Notes: generated by a model from the sequence alone, not told the origin. A stretch of 64,000 bases of DNA from Margaritifera margaritifera (GCA_029931535.1 JAQPZY010001659.1:6888001-6952000); one strand, 5' to 3'. Shown: positions 1 through 13,979, numbered from the stretch's first letter. Made by a program: numbers and translations.

Positions 1-830
1 GCCAGACATAATACGGGCCTATACAAAAGAATCAAGATTATTATCATAATTTTAACATGACACCAGAGTTACATGTCATCAGAAGTACATGTTCCTGCCT
101 TGACCTTGAACGTGGGGAATGACATAGAACATTGTATGCAACATACTCTCTGGTCATTATATATCAGTACACATACATTCTTCCCAATATTTTAAACAGT
201 TTCAAAGCTACAGAATGGATTCAAAAATTTAGTACCTTGACCTTCAAGATAGAACCATGAAAGTAGTCTATGGAACACTGTCAGGTCATCATGGACATGC
301 GCATATTAAGTTTCATCTCTCCAAATATGGGGTTTTTAGTTAAAGACTTTGCAAGAAAAATATGTACATTGGAATGTGACCATAACCTTGAGACTAAGAT
401 CAAGGTTTTGGTTTACGGGGAAAAAATGATGATATTAAAGGAAAAAGTTAGGGGGGAACAAAAATATAGATTATGAGGGGATTCCGGTATAGCCCCTGTC
501 CTCTTGATCAGGGTAAAAAAAAACAAAGGATAATGTAAGTCAATGGCCTGTTTTCTATCCAGGCTGTCATTTTGTATCCCCTACAGATATTTTGATGAAA
601 TTTAACCAGCTCCACACCCTACCATTCAGCTGGCAGGTTTTGAGTTTAAAGGTCAAGGTCATTTGTAAGGAAAATGCCATGAGATGGGCATGTAATGTGC
701 TATGCGATATTCTGATTTTTTAAAGCCTCAAGACTGTGTCACATCTCGTTGTGTTGGTGCCACCTTCAAGATCAAAGTTGTAGACTTTGAGGGGGTATTC
801 TACAGGCTTTTACTAACTGACACGTTTATA
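1..830. repeat. Degenerate tandem repeat with GACCTTGA motifs
   Basis: The stretch is built from poorly conserved units, by eye roughly 130-140 bp, each carrying a GACCTTGA or TCAAGGTCA motif (near 99, 237, 388, 648 and 760) followed by related text ending in ggtcat. The 68-codon ORF at 270-476 lies inside it and looks incidental. Such half-site-rich degenerate repeats are common in bivalve genomes as I know them; no family name is assigned. Confidence 0.55.
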
Positions 831-1812
831 AATAGGGACTTCAACCTGTGTTATATTGATGTGAAATGTTTGGCGTTTTGAGTGTGTGCACCTTAGCCGC
901 CTTTGTTGTAGAATTTTCATCAACTGTGCATAAGGCTATAGCTGTATGGTGTTCAGAATGCATGAAAGAGAAGGGCATTCAGACTTGCTGCTTTTCTGAA
1001 GATTTCTGTTATAAAGAACTCTTCACATGAACATTTCTGTGAAATGGGCAAGGAATACGAGGTGTATTCCAACTGTAAGGAACTTCATAGAAAGTAGGAC
1101 ATGACACATACAGTATCATACATTATTCATTTATGAATGAAATTACGGAGTGACAGAATCTTAGAATCCATAACCAGATCAGAAATATATTTTCAACGTC
1201 TAAAAAAACAGCCATATTTGGGCAAACTTTCCAGGAATATTTTTGGGCAAGTTTTGTTTTTGATGACTTCCATAGCAACAATTCAACCTCAGTAGCAACC
1301 TTGTAGAAATATATTTTTTACATCTCTCCAAGAATTGGAGGAAATGTTTATCATGATATGAGCTACAAAAAATGTTACTTGGTCTTGATGGAAGCCAGGT
1401 GAGAAACATAATTTTGACATCTCCTAAACTACTTTTTTTTTAAATGTTGTCAAACTTTCAGGAAATGTTCCATGAGACATGTTCTGGTCAGTGTTGTTTC
1501 TTATAGCTTCCCAAGCAACCATTTGTATTTTACATCAGCCAGGTGGTAAACATATTCTGACAGTTTTAAAAACTACAGTGGCAATTGTTGCATTTTTTCT
1601 ACAATAGCTATATAGTTGCAGGTCTAGAACGGTCTGCTAAGTTTAATGCAACCAGATGATAAATGTCTTTGAACCTAGTTTAACTTGAAAATTGCTATTA
1701 TATTAACCTTGAGATAAATGTGAGTCTAATAAGCCATCTCATGCCCACTTGGGCCTCTTGTACTTGTTGTTTTTTTAAGTATGTTTCATAACCCGTATAC
1801 AGTTTACTTCAC
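831..1812. repeat. Degenerate repeat stretch, no gene
   Basis: At 1200-1560 two related units can be seen, each with aggaaatgttc or aggaatattt, a 'tccatagcaacaattcaac'-like stretch and 'gccaggtg' followed by 'aaacat'. The rest is AT-rich sequence without a supportable ORF. No coding similarity was recognised. Confidence 0.4.
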
Positions 1813-1876
1813 TTTTTGAAAAGGAGGCAACCCTTGAATAATGGGCATTATTCAAGAGTTGCATCCTTTTCAAAAA
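1813..1876. repeat. Snap-back hairpin, 30-bp arms, 4-nt loop
   Basis: The left arm (1813-1842) and right arm (1847-1876) are reverse complements over 30 positions with two mismatches, around the loop gggc (1843-1846). The arms begin TTTTTGAAAAGGA. It could be a very short MITE or a miRNA-like foldback. No target-site duplication was clear. Confidence 0.75.
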
Positions 1877-1899
1877 ATTTCCTTTGTATATTGTAATGT

Positions 1900-2800
1900 C
1901 AATAAGCAGGTGGTATATGGGATTTACTTTGTCCAATTGTGTGTGTCCATCTATCTGTCTTCTTTATCCATGCTATAACTCCTATACTGCTTCACTTATT
2001 AACGTCAAATTTGCACTGTGGGTAAACTTGGAATGAGCATGTGTTGTGCAACAAAACTGGGTCACTGTGAACTACTTTCCATGATTTATTGAGAACAAAA
2101 ATGGTTAAAAATCTTGTCTGGGCTTTCATTCCACCACTACGTTTATAACTATTGCCACCAAACTTGGACTAAATGTGCATCTTATGGTGGATGTGTGTTG
2201 CTTACCAGAGCTAGATTGCTGTGACCTAATTCCAGGATATATAAAAATTGCTTGAAAATTGTGTCCATCCTTCCTGTCTGGGCTGTAACTGCTAAATATT
2301 AAAACGTATTTACATAAAACTTGCGCTGTGTATGCATATAGGGATGAACATGTTACACGCAAAAACTGGAGCACTGTACCCATCTTTCCAGAATTTATTA
2401 GCAATAGCTTAAATTTGTATCCAATCTATAATGCTAACACCTAACCTACATACAGTGCAACTTAAGATGGGCATATTTCTAACCAAAACTGGGTCACTGT
2501 AATGTACTTTTCAGTATCTTTTCACCTACCTATTGCTATAAAAATTACACCAAGAATCCATCTTAGAATGAAAAGATATAACACAATTTCCAGGATTTTG
2601 AACATTACTTAAACAAGATGGTGTCTGTGTTAAAATTCTAACCCCTTTTAACCTAAGAATTACACTAAGAATACATCTTGGAATTAAAACATTTCACATT
2701 AAAATTGGGTCACTATGACATCTTCTTCAGGATTTTGAACACTACTTAACATGTCGCATGTGTTCAAATTATAACAGTTTTTAAATTATTGGTGGCACTC
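1900..2800. repeat. Degenerate minisatellite, about 150-bp unit
   Basis: Successive units share the order 'tgtcc.tctgtctgggctataact', 'accaaacttg', 'atgtgcatctt', 'aaaactgggtcactgtgac' and 'ttccaggattt'. About six units are visible (near 1935, 2112, 2258, 2412, 2527 and 2619). The ORFs here are shadows of the repeat. It resembles the array at 5080-6870 in its GGTCACTGTGA core. Confidence 0.6.
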
Positions 2801-5079
2801 TCCAGTTTCGTACTTTACATGGGTTAGATTTTTAAAGAAAAAGAAGTACCCAGGTTTTCCTCACTGGTTGTCCTGGCTATTTAAAAAAGACCTTGTATAT
2901 CTTAGGTATTGTTAAAAGAACTTTGAATTCCCTTTATTTGGGTGCAATTTGGGTTATAGAGTATACAGCTTGGTCTTACTTAAGATGTGCACCTCTCAAA
3001 AAAACTGCTAGCTCCGCTTGGTCATTTTCACTTCCTGGACTTCAAAGATAAATTTATAAAAAAAAGAGCCAATAACTTTTTTTTACTTATTATAATTTTT
3101 AATTCATTCATTGTAATCTTAGAGGCTGGTATTGCCTACTCTAGCAAAATTCGTTTCCCTATTTTAATAACTGCTGAAAATAGTGTACTTTTGACTAATT
3201 CAGGCTGATTTTTTCGAGTACTTTGGAGCGGCCATTTCTGTCTGCTGTGTTCTTAGATCATGTCCAATTTCCACAAGTACAATATGTAAAGAAATTTCAG
3301 CCACAGTACATGAAAGTAGCATAGAGGTATGCCAACATTCTCTCCATTGTGCGTGTTGCAAATGCAAACAACTTCATCTTACACCTGTCACTCCCTCAGA
3401 AGCACGTATTATCTGTAGAGCGCCCCCATTACCACCAAATGTGCATGTAAAGTGCATATGGGAAATCAGTTATGTCACAAACCCAAACTGGGTTGTTGTG
3501 ACCTACAATCTATGGTTAGTTGGCCACTCTCAAACATACTGACTGGTGTCACAAAAATTGATGTTATCTTGTGAGCTTCTGCTCACTAATAACTCTAATT
3601 CACGAACAAATCTAGTTTTTACGAGTAAGACATGAAAAAACCCGAGGACGTGTAGCAGGTGCAATTGCACCCCATGCATTTTCATCAAATTCAGATTGTA
3701 AAAGCTAGACAAAAAGCTGAACAACACAACTAACAAACTGACACAGTTAATGGGTCTAAGTTGTGTAGTGTCCTTTGCTAACACAGTTCCCTTCAAAATT
3801 GAATGTATTTAGTTTTTTGATTTTAGTGATGAAGACAGCTCTATTAATTTTTACGTAAATGTACCAAGAAAAAAAAAACCTTGTATATCAAACCCAGTCT
3901 AAATGGGATTGTACTTCATGACCTAGATTTTTGTGCAGATTTTGATGTCAGGTTCCACCTTGTCACTCAATTTATGGCATGCTTTATAATTTTCAAGGAA
4001 CAAAAAGTTTAAAAATGTTCTGTAACTTTAAAAAACTTCAATTTCCATAAGGAGTTAGTTTTTTTAGTTGTGTCAGAAACTTGTTAACAATGGTTTGAGA
4101 GGAAAAGGGCTTATTATTTGACAAAAACTAACGTGTGTTTGGTTTACCTTAAAAAAAATTAATCGTTTTTCCTGGCAATAGAGTTGTTTTCATATGTCAA
4201 AGCAAATCAATAACAACTCTAATGGATCTCATACTATTTATATATTTAACCAACTGATACACCTAACTAATGTTATATTGGAGACTCTTATTTTATTCAT
4301 GTAGTAAACGATTTTTTTTCTTCTACTATATATTCTTCATAATTTAAAAAAAATATAATCTCATTGTTAGATCCTTTGAACAATCTTCGCCGATATTATT
4401 ATCAAAATATGTAGAACATATATCGATGTCGGCTCTACTTCAATCTCTACCATTAAGTAAACAAATAGAATGTCTATCCTTTCATTATTTTATTTTTACA
4501 ATAGAGAGAGAGGGATTGTAACGTAAACTTTAATTCGATGATACGTTGAGATGACCCCTATCATTACACAACAAATGGATGCACTATAAAACAGCATATG
4601 AAAAACGCCTTACTAATAGGACAATACATTAATTTGTATTCAGACTATTGCATCCCATCGGTGACTGCAGAATACAGTCTTTTATTATCACAGAAATAAA
4701 TGTGAAAGCATCAACATATACTCTTACGATATCTACTGTTGTTTGCTCCTAAGATTATCATTTTGATGCATCACATGACCATATTATATGAAGTCAAGCT
4801 CAATTTTTAGAAGAGGAATCCCTTATGTACATCCAAGCTTGACATTCATTAAACTCGATTTTCAGCATTTTTACATTGAACACAAGCTTAATTTTGAAAA
4901 AAATTGACATTTTGAATCAAAACGGAAAAAAATACAGTAAAGTTTCTAAAATGTATAGAATAGTGCTCCTTTAATATGAATGTGATTAGACAGACAAAAG
5001 TACATAATATTTTTAACCTCGCCTCTACAATATCAATTTTACATTTTTGATGATTTAGCTCCAGTTTCTACATTTTTTT
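2801..5079. other. Non-coding AT-rich stretch
   Basis: No gene, RNA or clear repeat was recognised. A further degenerate 'cccaaactgggttgttgtgacctac' motif near 3480 suggests decayed copies of the neighbouring minisatellite. The short ORFs at 2987-3208 and 3530-3796 show no recognisable domain. Confidence 0.4.
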
Positions 5080-5483
5080 GCATTTAGTTGCGGTTTGTAG
5101 CAGACTGTATAGATACAGTTATACCTGGAATCATGAAACTTGGTAATCCGATGCATTTTGAGATGTACTACACCCACAAATCACAGAAATAGGTCACTAT
5201 GACCCATATTTCATGATTTACTGACTTTGGTTAAGTTTTAAGTTTATTTCTCAAGCTCTGTTCGTGATAGAATCATCAAGCTAGATTACTATGCATCTCG
5301 ACTAGTACCACACCCTTGCAACAAAAGAAATTCACAGGGATATATACATTTCACTTTTTTGTTTTTGACCTAGGTTAAGTTTTTGCATTTAGCTCATGAC
5401 CAAATAGGATTTTTGCACCATATATATATATATATATATATATATATCTATATATCTATATATATATATATATATAGATATAT

Positions 5484-5531
<48 letters not shown>

Positions 5532-6870
5532 CTTGGTGAGGGGATGCATTTTTATGAGTACTACAAACTGAACTGTATCCTTGTATGCAACTCTATTAGT
5601 ACCACATCCTTACAAGAAAAGAAGGTTATGGTGATGTACATTTCACATTTTACTGGTTTCGGTTAAGTTTTTGAATTTAGCTCATAACCATATAGGTTTG
5701 TTGCATATATACACTGTTATTCATATATTCATGAAATTTTTGAAGGGATGCATCTTGATGAGTACTACAGCCTCATCACCAAAGCAGGTCACCCATATTT
5801 CATGCTTCACTGACTTTGGTTAACTTTTTTGTTTTAAGTTTATTTCTCAAGCTCTGTTCATGCAAGAATCATGAAACGGGATGATTGTATGCATCTCTGT
5901 TAGTACCACACCCTTACAACAAAAGAAGGTCACTGTGACCAACATTTGACGTTTTACTGGCTTAGGTTAATTTTGTGTGTTTAGTTCATGACCACATACG
6001 TTTTGTTTACATCTTGTATAATATTTGTATACAAAGAATCATGAAACTTGGTGAGAGGATGCGTTTTGATGAGTACTACGCCCTCATCTTAAAAGTAGGT
6101 CGCTGTTACCATTTGTTATGCTCAACTGACTTTAGTTGAATTGTGTTTTACTGTTCATGTTTGAATCATTACACTAGATGGATGCATGCTGAAGGACAGG
6201 TTGACTTTGCTGATGTCTTAGTACATAAACCCACACACACACACAAAATCAACGTGACATAACTTTTCATATTTTACTGGCTTAGGTTAAGTTTTTGCAT
6301 TTAGCTCACGAACACGGGGGTGTGGGGGGTTACATGCTATTTAAATACTATCCTCTCTAAACTTGATGAGTACTACTACTTTATTTCAGTAGTAGGTCAT
6401 TATGGCCCATATTTTAAGTTTCACCTACTTTGTTTAAATTTTGTGTTTGATCATTTATCAATCATTGTTCATACTAGAATCTTAAAAATGATGATGATAT
6501 GCTTCTCTGTTACCACTACACACTTAAAACAAAAGAAGCTGGTCGTTACCTATATTTCATCTTTCGTAAAGACTTTGATGTTTAGGTCGCAACCACATGA
6601 GTTTTTGACATGCTGTATGCATGCTACCCTACCAAGAATCGTAAAGCTGAGTGAGTCGATGGATCTTGATAAGTTCTTCATCATCATCGAAAATGAGGTC
6701 TTTGTGATTTGTATTTTGTGCTTAAGTGACTGTTTTAATTTTGTGTTTTAAGTTCATTTACTGGATGCTTTTTATGTTCCAATCGTGAAATGTTTTATAA
6801 CTGGATGCATCTCGGTCCTACAGCCTTATAACCAAAGGTCACTGTTACCTACATTTTATGCTTTACAGCA
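5080..6870. repeat. Degenerate minisatellite with IR3 GGTCAnnnTGACC palindromes
   Basis: Repeating blocks read 'atcatgaaacttggt', 'gatgcat..tgatgagtactac', 'aggtcactgtgacccatatttcatg', 'tgactttggttaagttttg' and 'catttagctcatgaccacatagg'. Block starts are visible near 5132, 5526, 5720, 5868, 6039, 6640 and 6783, with irregular spacing of about 150-400 bp. Two blocks contain an intact inverted repeat, AGGTCACTATGACCC (5191-5205) and AGGTCACTGTGACCA (5927-5941). The ORF at 6320-6751 is a by-product. Confidence 0.65.
5420..5527. repeat. (TA)n microsatellite
   Basis: Nearly pure TA dinucleotides with a few TC/GA interruptions that are mirrored around the centre, so the array can fold on itself. 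It sits inside a minisatellite block. Confidence 0.95.
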
Positions 6871-7289
6871 TTTGTGTTTAGGACCACAAATATTCTTCAA
6901 ATCTATATACAACCGAGCTTATTCAGAAGGTTCTTTTATGACCAGTACTGTTGGAAATAGGTTACCATCAACAGGTTAATTCCGTAATGTAAATAGGAAT
7001 TAGATGCGTGGACTACACGTTTTGCATGTGAGGCCTCAGCTGTAGTGGATAACCGAGGTAATAATTGATGCATGAACTAGCTTGCACAGCTAACTGTCGC
7101 TTGAAGGTTACTCAAAGCCTGTTGGCTTCGTCCAGTAAAATCTGGCTTCTTGGGGTGGATAATGATAATTGGTTTTTATGCAGAATTTTTGAACAATGAT
7201 TTTTTTTTTCAATACCCAAACAGCAATCTTTGTCATGATCACTCTAGTATTCATTCATTCTATCCTCTTCGTTCCTAAAGTGGCACATA
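6871..7289. other. Short stretch between minisatellite and LINE relic
   Basis: No gene recognised. The sequence is unique-looking and ends near the start of the minus-strand LINE similarity. Confidence 0.35.
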
Positions 7290-8880
7290 AGTCTTCCACG
7301 AGAACTCGTCACTGCTGCTGGTCTGAGGCCTGTCTATTGATGGTTTCCCATTTCAGGCCGCATGCCTTCATCTCCTTTTCAACTGTCCTTCGCCATGTGT
7401 CCATGAGCCAACCCCTTTTGCGCTTTCCGTATGGTGTCCAGCAAAAGGCTGTTCTGGGTAGTGCATCTAGTGGCATTCGACACACAAGCCCAAGCCATCT
7501 CCATCTCCTCTTTATCATTGTCTGGACAACATATTTTGCATTTGTCCTCTGATGCAGCTCACTGTTTGAAATTGTTCTTGGCCAGAAAATTGTAAGGATC
7601 CTCCTTTGGAAGGTCTCTAGTTTGTGAACTATTCTTGTTATAAGCTTCCAGTACTTTGAGCCATATAACAGCACACAGAGGACATTGATGTTGAAGACCC
7701 TTAGCTTTGTTTTTGTTTCCCATTGCTTTGATTTCCAGATGTTCTTCAGCATGGTGAAGGACAGGTTGGCTTTGCTGATTCTTGAATTGACTTCTCTCTC
7801 AGTGTCTCGATCATCGTCTATGGGATTGTTGTTGATGACGACGGAGTTACTGTATGCTTTCTGATTAATTTTCATCAACTTTGTCATGCTGATGTTCACT
7901 TCAGTCCAAACGTTTTCGCTGTCTTTGTCACTCTGGCTGTATTTTCTTGCATGTCTTTCTGATGACTTGAGAGCAGGCTGATGTCATCAGCATAGTCCCG
8001 ATCTTCTAAACACATGAGGTGAGAATCCATCGGATTCCTCTTCTGTTGCCTGGTATGGTTTCTTTCATAAGCCAGTATGTGGCAACAATGCAAAGAAATG
8101 GTGACAGGACGCAGCCTTGCTTGACCCCTGTGGTGATGGTGAAACTGTGAGGTGGTTCTTGCGGACAACCTTCCATTCGAAGTCTCTGTAAAGTAATTTT
8201 ATGACATTCACCATCTTCTAGGGGATTCCGTATGAGCGGATGATTTTCCAGAGGGATTCACTGTGAAAGGCTGTCAAAAACCTTTTCAGAGTCTATGAAG
8301 TTGATGCGATTTTTTTTATTCCATTCGGCAGACTGTTCAAGAATCTGTCGGAGGGTAAAGATGTGGTCAATGCAGTTTTTCCCGTCCCTGAAACCAGCTT
8401 GTTCCTTGCGGATAACTTTATCCACTGCAGCTTAAATTCTTTTGAGGAGGATTCTGCCGAAGGCCCTACTAGTGAGGGATAGCAGTGTAATCCATCGCCA
8501 GTTATTGCAGTTTGCACGGTCGGCTTTTTTAAAAAGCTTGACAATGATGCCAGTTTTCCATTCTTCTGAAGTGTCTTCTGTGTTCCATATCTGTTGGAAA
8601 AGCCTGCAGAGGATCATGGGTGTTTCTTCTTCCTCAGCGTTCAGCATCTCTGAGCAGATTCCATCGACACCAGGCGCTTTTCCATTTTTTTATGTCTTCG
8701 TGGCTTCTCCAACTTCACTTTGAGTGATGCAGTTTAGATTGATGTTAAGATCATCTGCTGCTTCTTGAGTATCTGCTGTGTTCGCTGGCTCTGATCTGTT
8801 TAAGATGCTTTGGAGTGTTACTTCCATCTTGAGGTCTTCTGTCTCTCATCAGAGATGAGTTTGACATCGTTGTCTGTCAG
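7290..8880 (-). mobile_element. Truncated LINE relic (reverse transcriptase, C-terminal half)
   Basis: Read on the minus strand from 8880 to 7290, the text follows a non-LTR retrotransposon ORF2. First comes the linker and an 'NGKAPGVDGI' motif near 8660-8690. Next is the RT palm start, 'EEWKTGIIVKLFKKADRANC' (ORF 8432-8647). The catalytic 'DYADD' is near 7980-7997 (ORF 7896-8168). The conserved C-terminal region, with 'LLYGSKYWKL' and 'GKRKRGWLMDTWRRTVEKE', lies in ORF 7309-7899. The reading frame breaks several times and the endonuclease domain is absent, so it is 5'-truncated and dead. The family encodes an endonuclease-reverse transcriptase that integrates by target-primed reverse transcription. 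The clade (RTE-like or Jockey-like) is not resolved by eye. Confidence 0.85.
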
Positions 8881-9574
8881 GGGTAGGTCATGATTTGTTC
8901 CACAGTATCACCTTGGTTTGTTTTATTCTGAGAAAATTCATTAGAAATGTTGGAGAAAACCCTGTAGTGTTCTCCTGAAAACAAATGCCTTAGACGTAGA
9001 AAATAAGAACGCATTGGTTCTGATATTACAAGTATGTTAAACAAGTGTAAATATATTTTTGTTAATTCCATTCTTAAGTTCTGTATTATTGATTTATTCA
9101 ATAATTGATTTCATCTCTTGTTCTTATTCCCTTTGAGTATAGTGTAAACTTGTTCATCGAAATTTCATTTATCCAAATATATGTCTAATATATCTGAAAT
9201 ATCGGTTTAACACTATCAAACAAGTTTCCGTAATTTTCAAGTAGGCTAACGCAGTCGTCTAATTCTTCCTTCGAATTCCTTTCCCCCTCCCCGCCCCCTC
9301 AATTTATAGTGTTTCCTGAGAAGTTTGGATAAACGACATTATATGTTGTTTCTACTGAATTGTTATTATGATTAATTGTCAAAACTTTTTCTCATCATCT
9401 GCTTATACCTTCACATGTCTCACGTCTAATATCATTGTTCATTTTCAGCCAGAAGGTTAAGCTTGGATGCCACCTAGCGGCTTTATTTACCTTGCTCAGT
9501 AGTTTCGGGGTAATTTCTTCCTGTTCTGCCAACTTCAGCAGTTCCAGTGTTTTTCAAAACCGATCACTTCTATG
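8881..9574. other. Non-coding stretch
   Basis: No recognisable gene. AT-rich with a small C-rich patch near 9280. Confidence 0.4.
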
Positions 9575-9765
9575 TATGCATTATGGGATTGCCGACTTCA
9601 TGCATGAACTATTTACCTCTAAAACTGAAGAAGTTGACAACGTGCAAGACCTACTCACATCCGAGACTGAAGAGTTTGACAACGGAAGTGCTCCAATGAA
9701 CATGGACAATTTTACGTGTTACTAAAACACATGTTAACACATTTGAATCAAGACATATATTACAT
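9575..9765 (+). repeat. Dispersed repeat, copy A
   Basis: It shares with 11985-12165 the string order 'attatgggattgc.gact', 'tttacctct.aaa.tgaaga', 'ttgacaac', 'gactgaag..tttgacaacg', 'gaagtgct.caatga' and 'caattttacg', ending with 'acatgttaacaca'. Both copies lie in the same orientation, about 2.4 kb apart. An ORF at 9435-9725 runs through copy A but shows no known domain. Function and family are unknown. Confidence 0.65.
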
Positions 9766-9780
9766 ATATTAGATTAACTT

Positions 9781-11617
<1,837 letters not shown>

Positions 11618-11984
11618 TCCACTTCTTACTGCCTTAATACTCAAGGCCCTGTAGTGTTGTTCCGTCCGCGTCGCCATAGGTACTGAATGACAATTTTCAA
11701 GAATATCTCGCATAGTTGGCAGCTCGTATTTACACTGTAGCACTGTTTAGAAAATTTAGAGTATAATTGCTTTTGTGGTACTATGCTTACTCAGATGCCT
11801 TTTCGGGGAGAGTAGCGGATTGTCTCCCGTGGCATGAGACGATGACGAAACAGAGAAATAGACTAATGGGAGCAATGCATAATGGGAAAAAAGTACAGAG
11901 ATTCAGTACTGTCACTAAGATGGAGGATGCTAGTTCTCTGTGCAAACTTAAAAAATTCGAAGTTTTTCCATATCAGATCACTTC

Positions 11985-12165
11985 CATTTAGGTATTATGG
12001 GATTGCGGACTATATACAAGATTTACTTACCTCTGAAATTGAAGAACTTGACAACATGTAAAAACCACGCACCTTTGAAACTGAAGATTTGACAACGGAA
12101 GTGCTTCAATGAGCATGAGCAATTTTACGTTTTGCAAAAATACATGTTAACACACTAACTGTTCT
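11985..12165 (+). repeat. Dispersed repeat, copy B
   Basis: Second copy of the repeat at 9575-9765, in direct orientation. It ends where the minus-strand integrase relic begins, so it could be part of the same decayed element. A 74-codon ORF just upstream (11767-11991) has no recognised domain. Confidence 0.6.
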
Positions 12166-13080
12166 TCATAAAGCATGCCCTGTACGTTCTCTCTCTTCTG
12201 GTCTTCCAGTTTATAAACAACTGGGTTACCCAAATAAGTTAATATCTGATATTAAATGAATTTATTTGTAAAAATAGGCAGGTACCCCTTTTCAACAATT
12301 GCTTTGTATTTCAAGTTTCTAACAATTTTAAATTTTGGTGTTCCAAATGTATCAGTTGATATATTTTCGTCCTTGCTTCATTCAAATTGAGTCATGTCTG
12401 TTGATTTATGATGAGAGTTATCCTTCATCTAGCTTTGGTAAAACGTCAGCCCATTTTCTGGTTTAAATTTCAGTGAAACACTTCCTCATTGCAGTCTTTA
12501 AAGTTCTGTTAAACCTTTCCGCTACAAATGTGTTTTTGTCTCAGTAAGTTGAAATATATTAAATATTTTGCTTCTTTAACAACTCCGTAACTATTTTGTT
12601 GTATAATTATTTTCCCTCATCAAACTGTATCTTTTCAGGTTTTCGCTCTTTGATGATTGCTCATAAGGCATCGTGTCTGTCGTATCCCCTTTTAGCTTTC
12701 TGGTTTTAGCCCAAGAGTATTTCCGAAAATAACTGTCCCTGTCAAACTGTATTTGTATTCATCCTCGTATTCTTCATATGCTTGTATGTCAACAATATAT
12801 GCCTGATACTGGTCATTCGCGTTACTAACATAAACTCTAAAGTAGGGAAAACAAAATTTCTCGCTTGCTTGTGTAACTTATCAGTTGATTGTTTGGCTAA
12901 CCGTTCTTTCGATTCAAAATATTTTATTTTACTTTAGTCTCGTTTAATTTGTTCCCAGAACTGCTTGACAATTGAGGAAACAACTGGACTTTCGAGATCG
13001 TATGAACAATTTCGTCAAAACCAATCTTTGTCTTGTTTTGCAAAGTCAGCGACTTCTAGTCATTTAAAACGGGACAAAAA
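12160..13080 (-). pseudogene. Decayed integrase, Polinton/Maverick-type or related
   Basis: Read on the minus strand, this region carries the ordered landmarks of a DDE integrase. An early block near 12790-12830 is rich in Tyr and Asp, around 'YKYSLTGTV'. A block near 12620-12655 reads 'RKPEKIQFDEGK'. A block near 12500-12530 reads 'VAERFNRTLKTAMRK', the conserved helix after the catalytic Glu. The C-terminal small beta-barrel region near 12170-12290 has 'NPVVYKLEDQKREN' followed by 'GMLYEEQL'. Stops and frameshifts separate the blocks, so no full ORF remains. Polinton integrases have this layout; other retroviral-like integrases (Ginger, LTR elements) share parts of it. No capsid, polymerase or protease gene was seen nearby. 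Confidence 0.6.
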
Positions 13081-13082
13081 CA

Positions 13083-13311
13083 TCAGGAGCGGATCAAGGA
13101 ATATCGTTGTGTGTGTTTAGGTGGGGGGTGGGGGGGGGGTCTGTGGGACGGAACCCCTAGTGGTGGTCTAGGATGCGAAGCCCCAGAAGATCCTACATAC
13201 TAAGCGTTTCCAGGGCATAATTTTAACCATCTAACTGTAAAGAAAACTTAACCTGGGAAACGTTCCGGTTGTTTTGCGCTCATTTTAGGAGTGTGCCTGT
13301 ATCCGCCCCTG
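13083..13311. mobile_element. hAT-type MITE with CAGGRGCGGAT ends
   Basis: The left end starts CAGGAGCGGATCAAGGA and the right end, reverse complemented, starts CAGGGGCGGATACAGGC, giving imperfect terminal inverted repeats. The interior is non-coding and contains a G-run near 13123-13140. CAGGGGCGGAT-like termini are typical of hAT-derived MITEs. No clean 8-bp target-site duplication was found. Confidence 0.6.
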
Positions 13312-13979
13312 CTTTAGGTGTTATGAACGAGCCAACAAAAGATCCATCTACAACAGCCACTTTTATTTCAACAATTTGCCACGTTTTCCCATCCTTTTAA
13401 ATGTACGAATGATTTCATACTTATATAACATTTGGGCCATTCCTATGGTTGATTCTGAAATAGCTATTTCGTATACTGAGCTACCATTTAAATGTAACTT
13501 TGTTCTCCGTAAATTCTCTATCTGTTTTTGTCGAATCGTTGTATATTGACCTTTTGATGTTGATGAGATTTTCGAGCTGTACTAACACTTTAACCGAATA
13601 TAAATTTGTGTATTTACTCATATCAATTACCTAATTTATGCTTTCCTCATTCCTCATGTTATTTCAATATTATCATCATTAAATGTCTTATGTAAATCAC
13701 CATCTTTTCTAAAGCATTGTGGTATATCTTAGTTGATCTTTGTAATACACATCAACATTTTTGTTCTCTTGTATGTTATTTTGTAATACAACTAGCTTTG
13801 TAAACAAACACGTATTATCTATTGATACCAACATTATTGCTTTCATGTTAAACTCATAAAAATATCTCAATCACCTCTCTGAGAACTGTTTAATTCAATA
13901 TAGTGGAGCTTTGTCCCATTTATGTTGTGTAACAAAAATCAAATTATTATTGTGCTTTGATAAGATTGTGCCTTTTGCT
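13312..13979. other. Non-coding, possibly decayed element sequence
   Basis: No motif is secure. Minus-strand reading gives scattered coding-like stretches that may belong to the integrase-bearing element, but nothing that can be named. Confidence 0.3.

Noticed and set aside
6320..6751. 143-codon ORF
   Set aside because: It lies wholly inside the degenerate minisatellite and has no domain.
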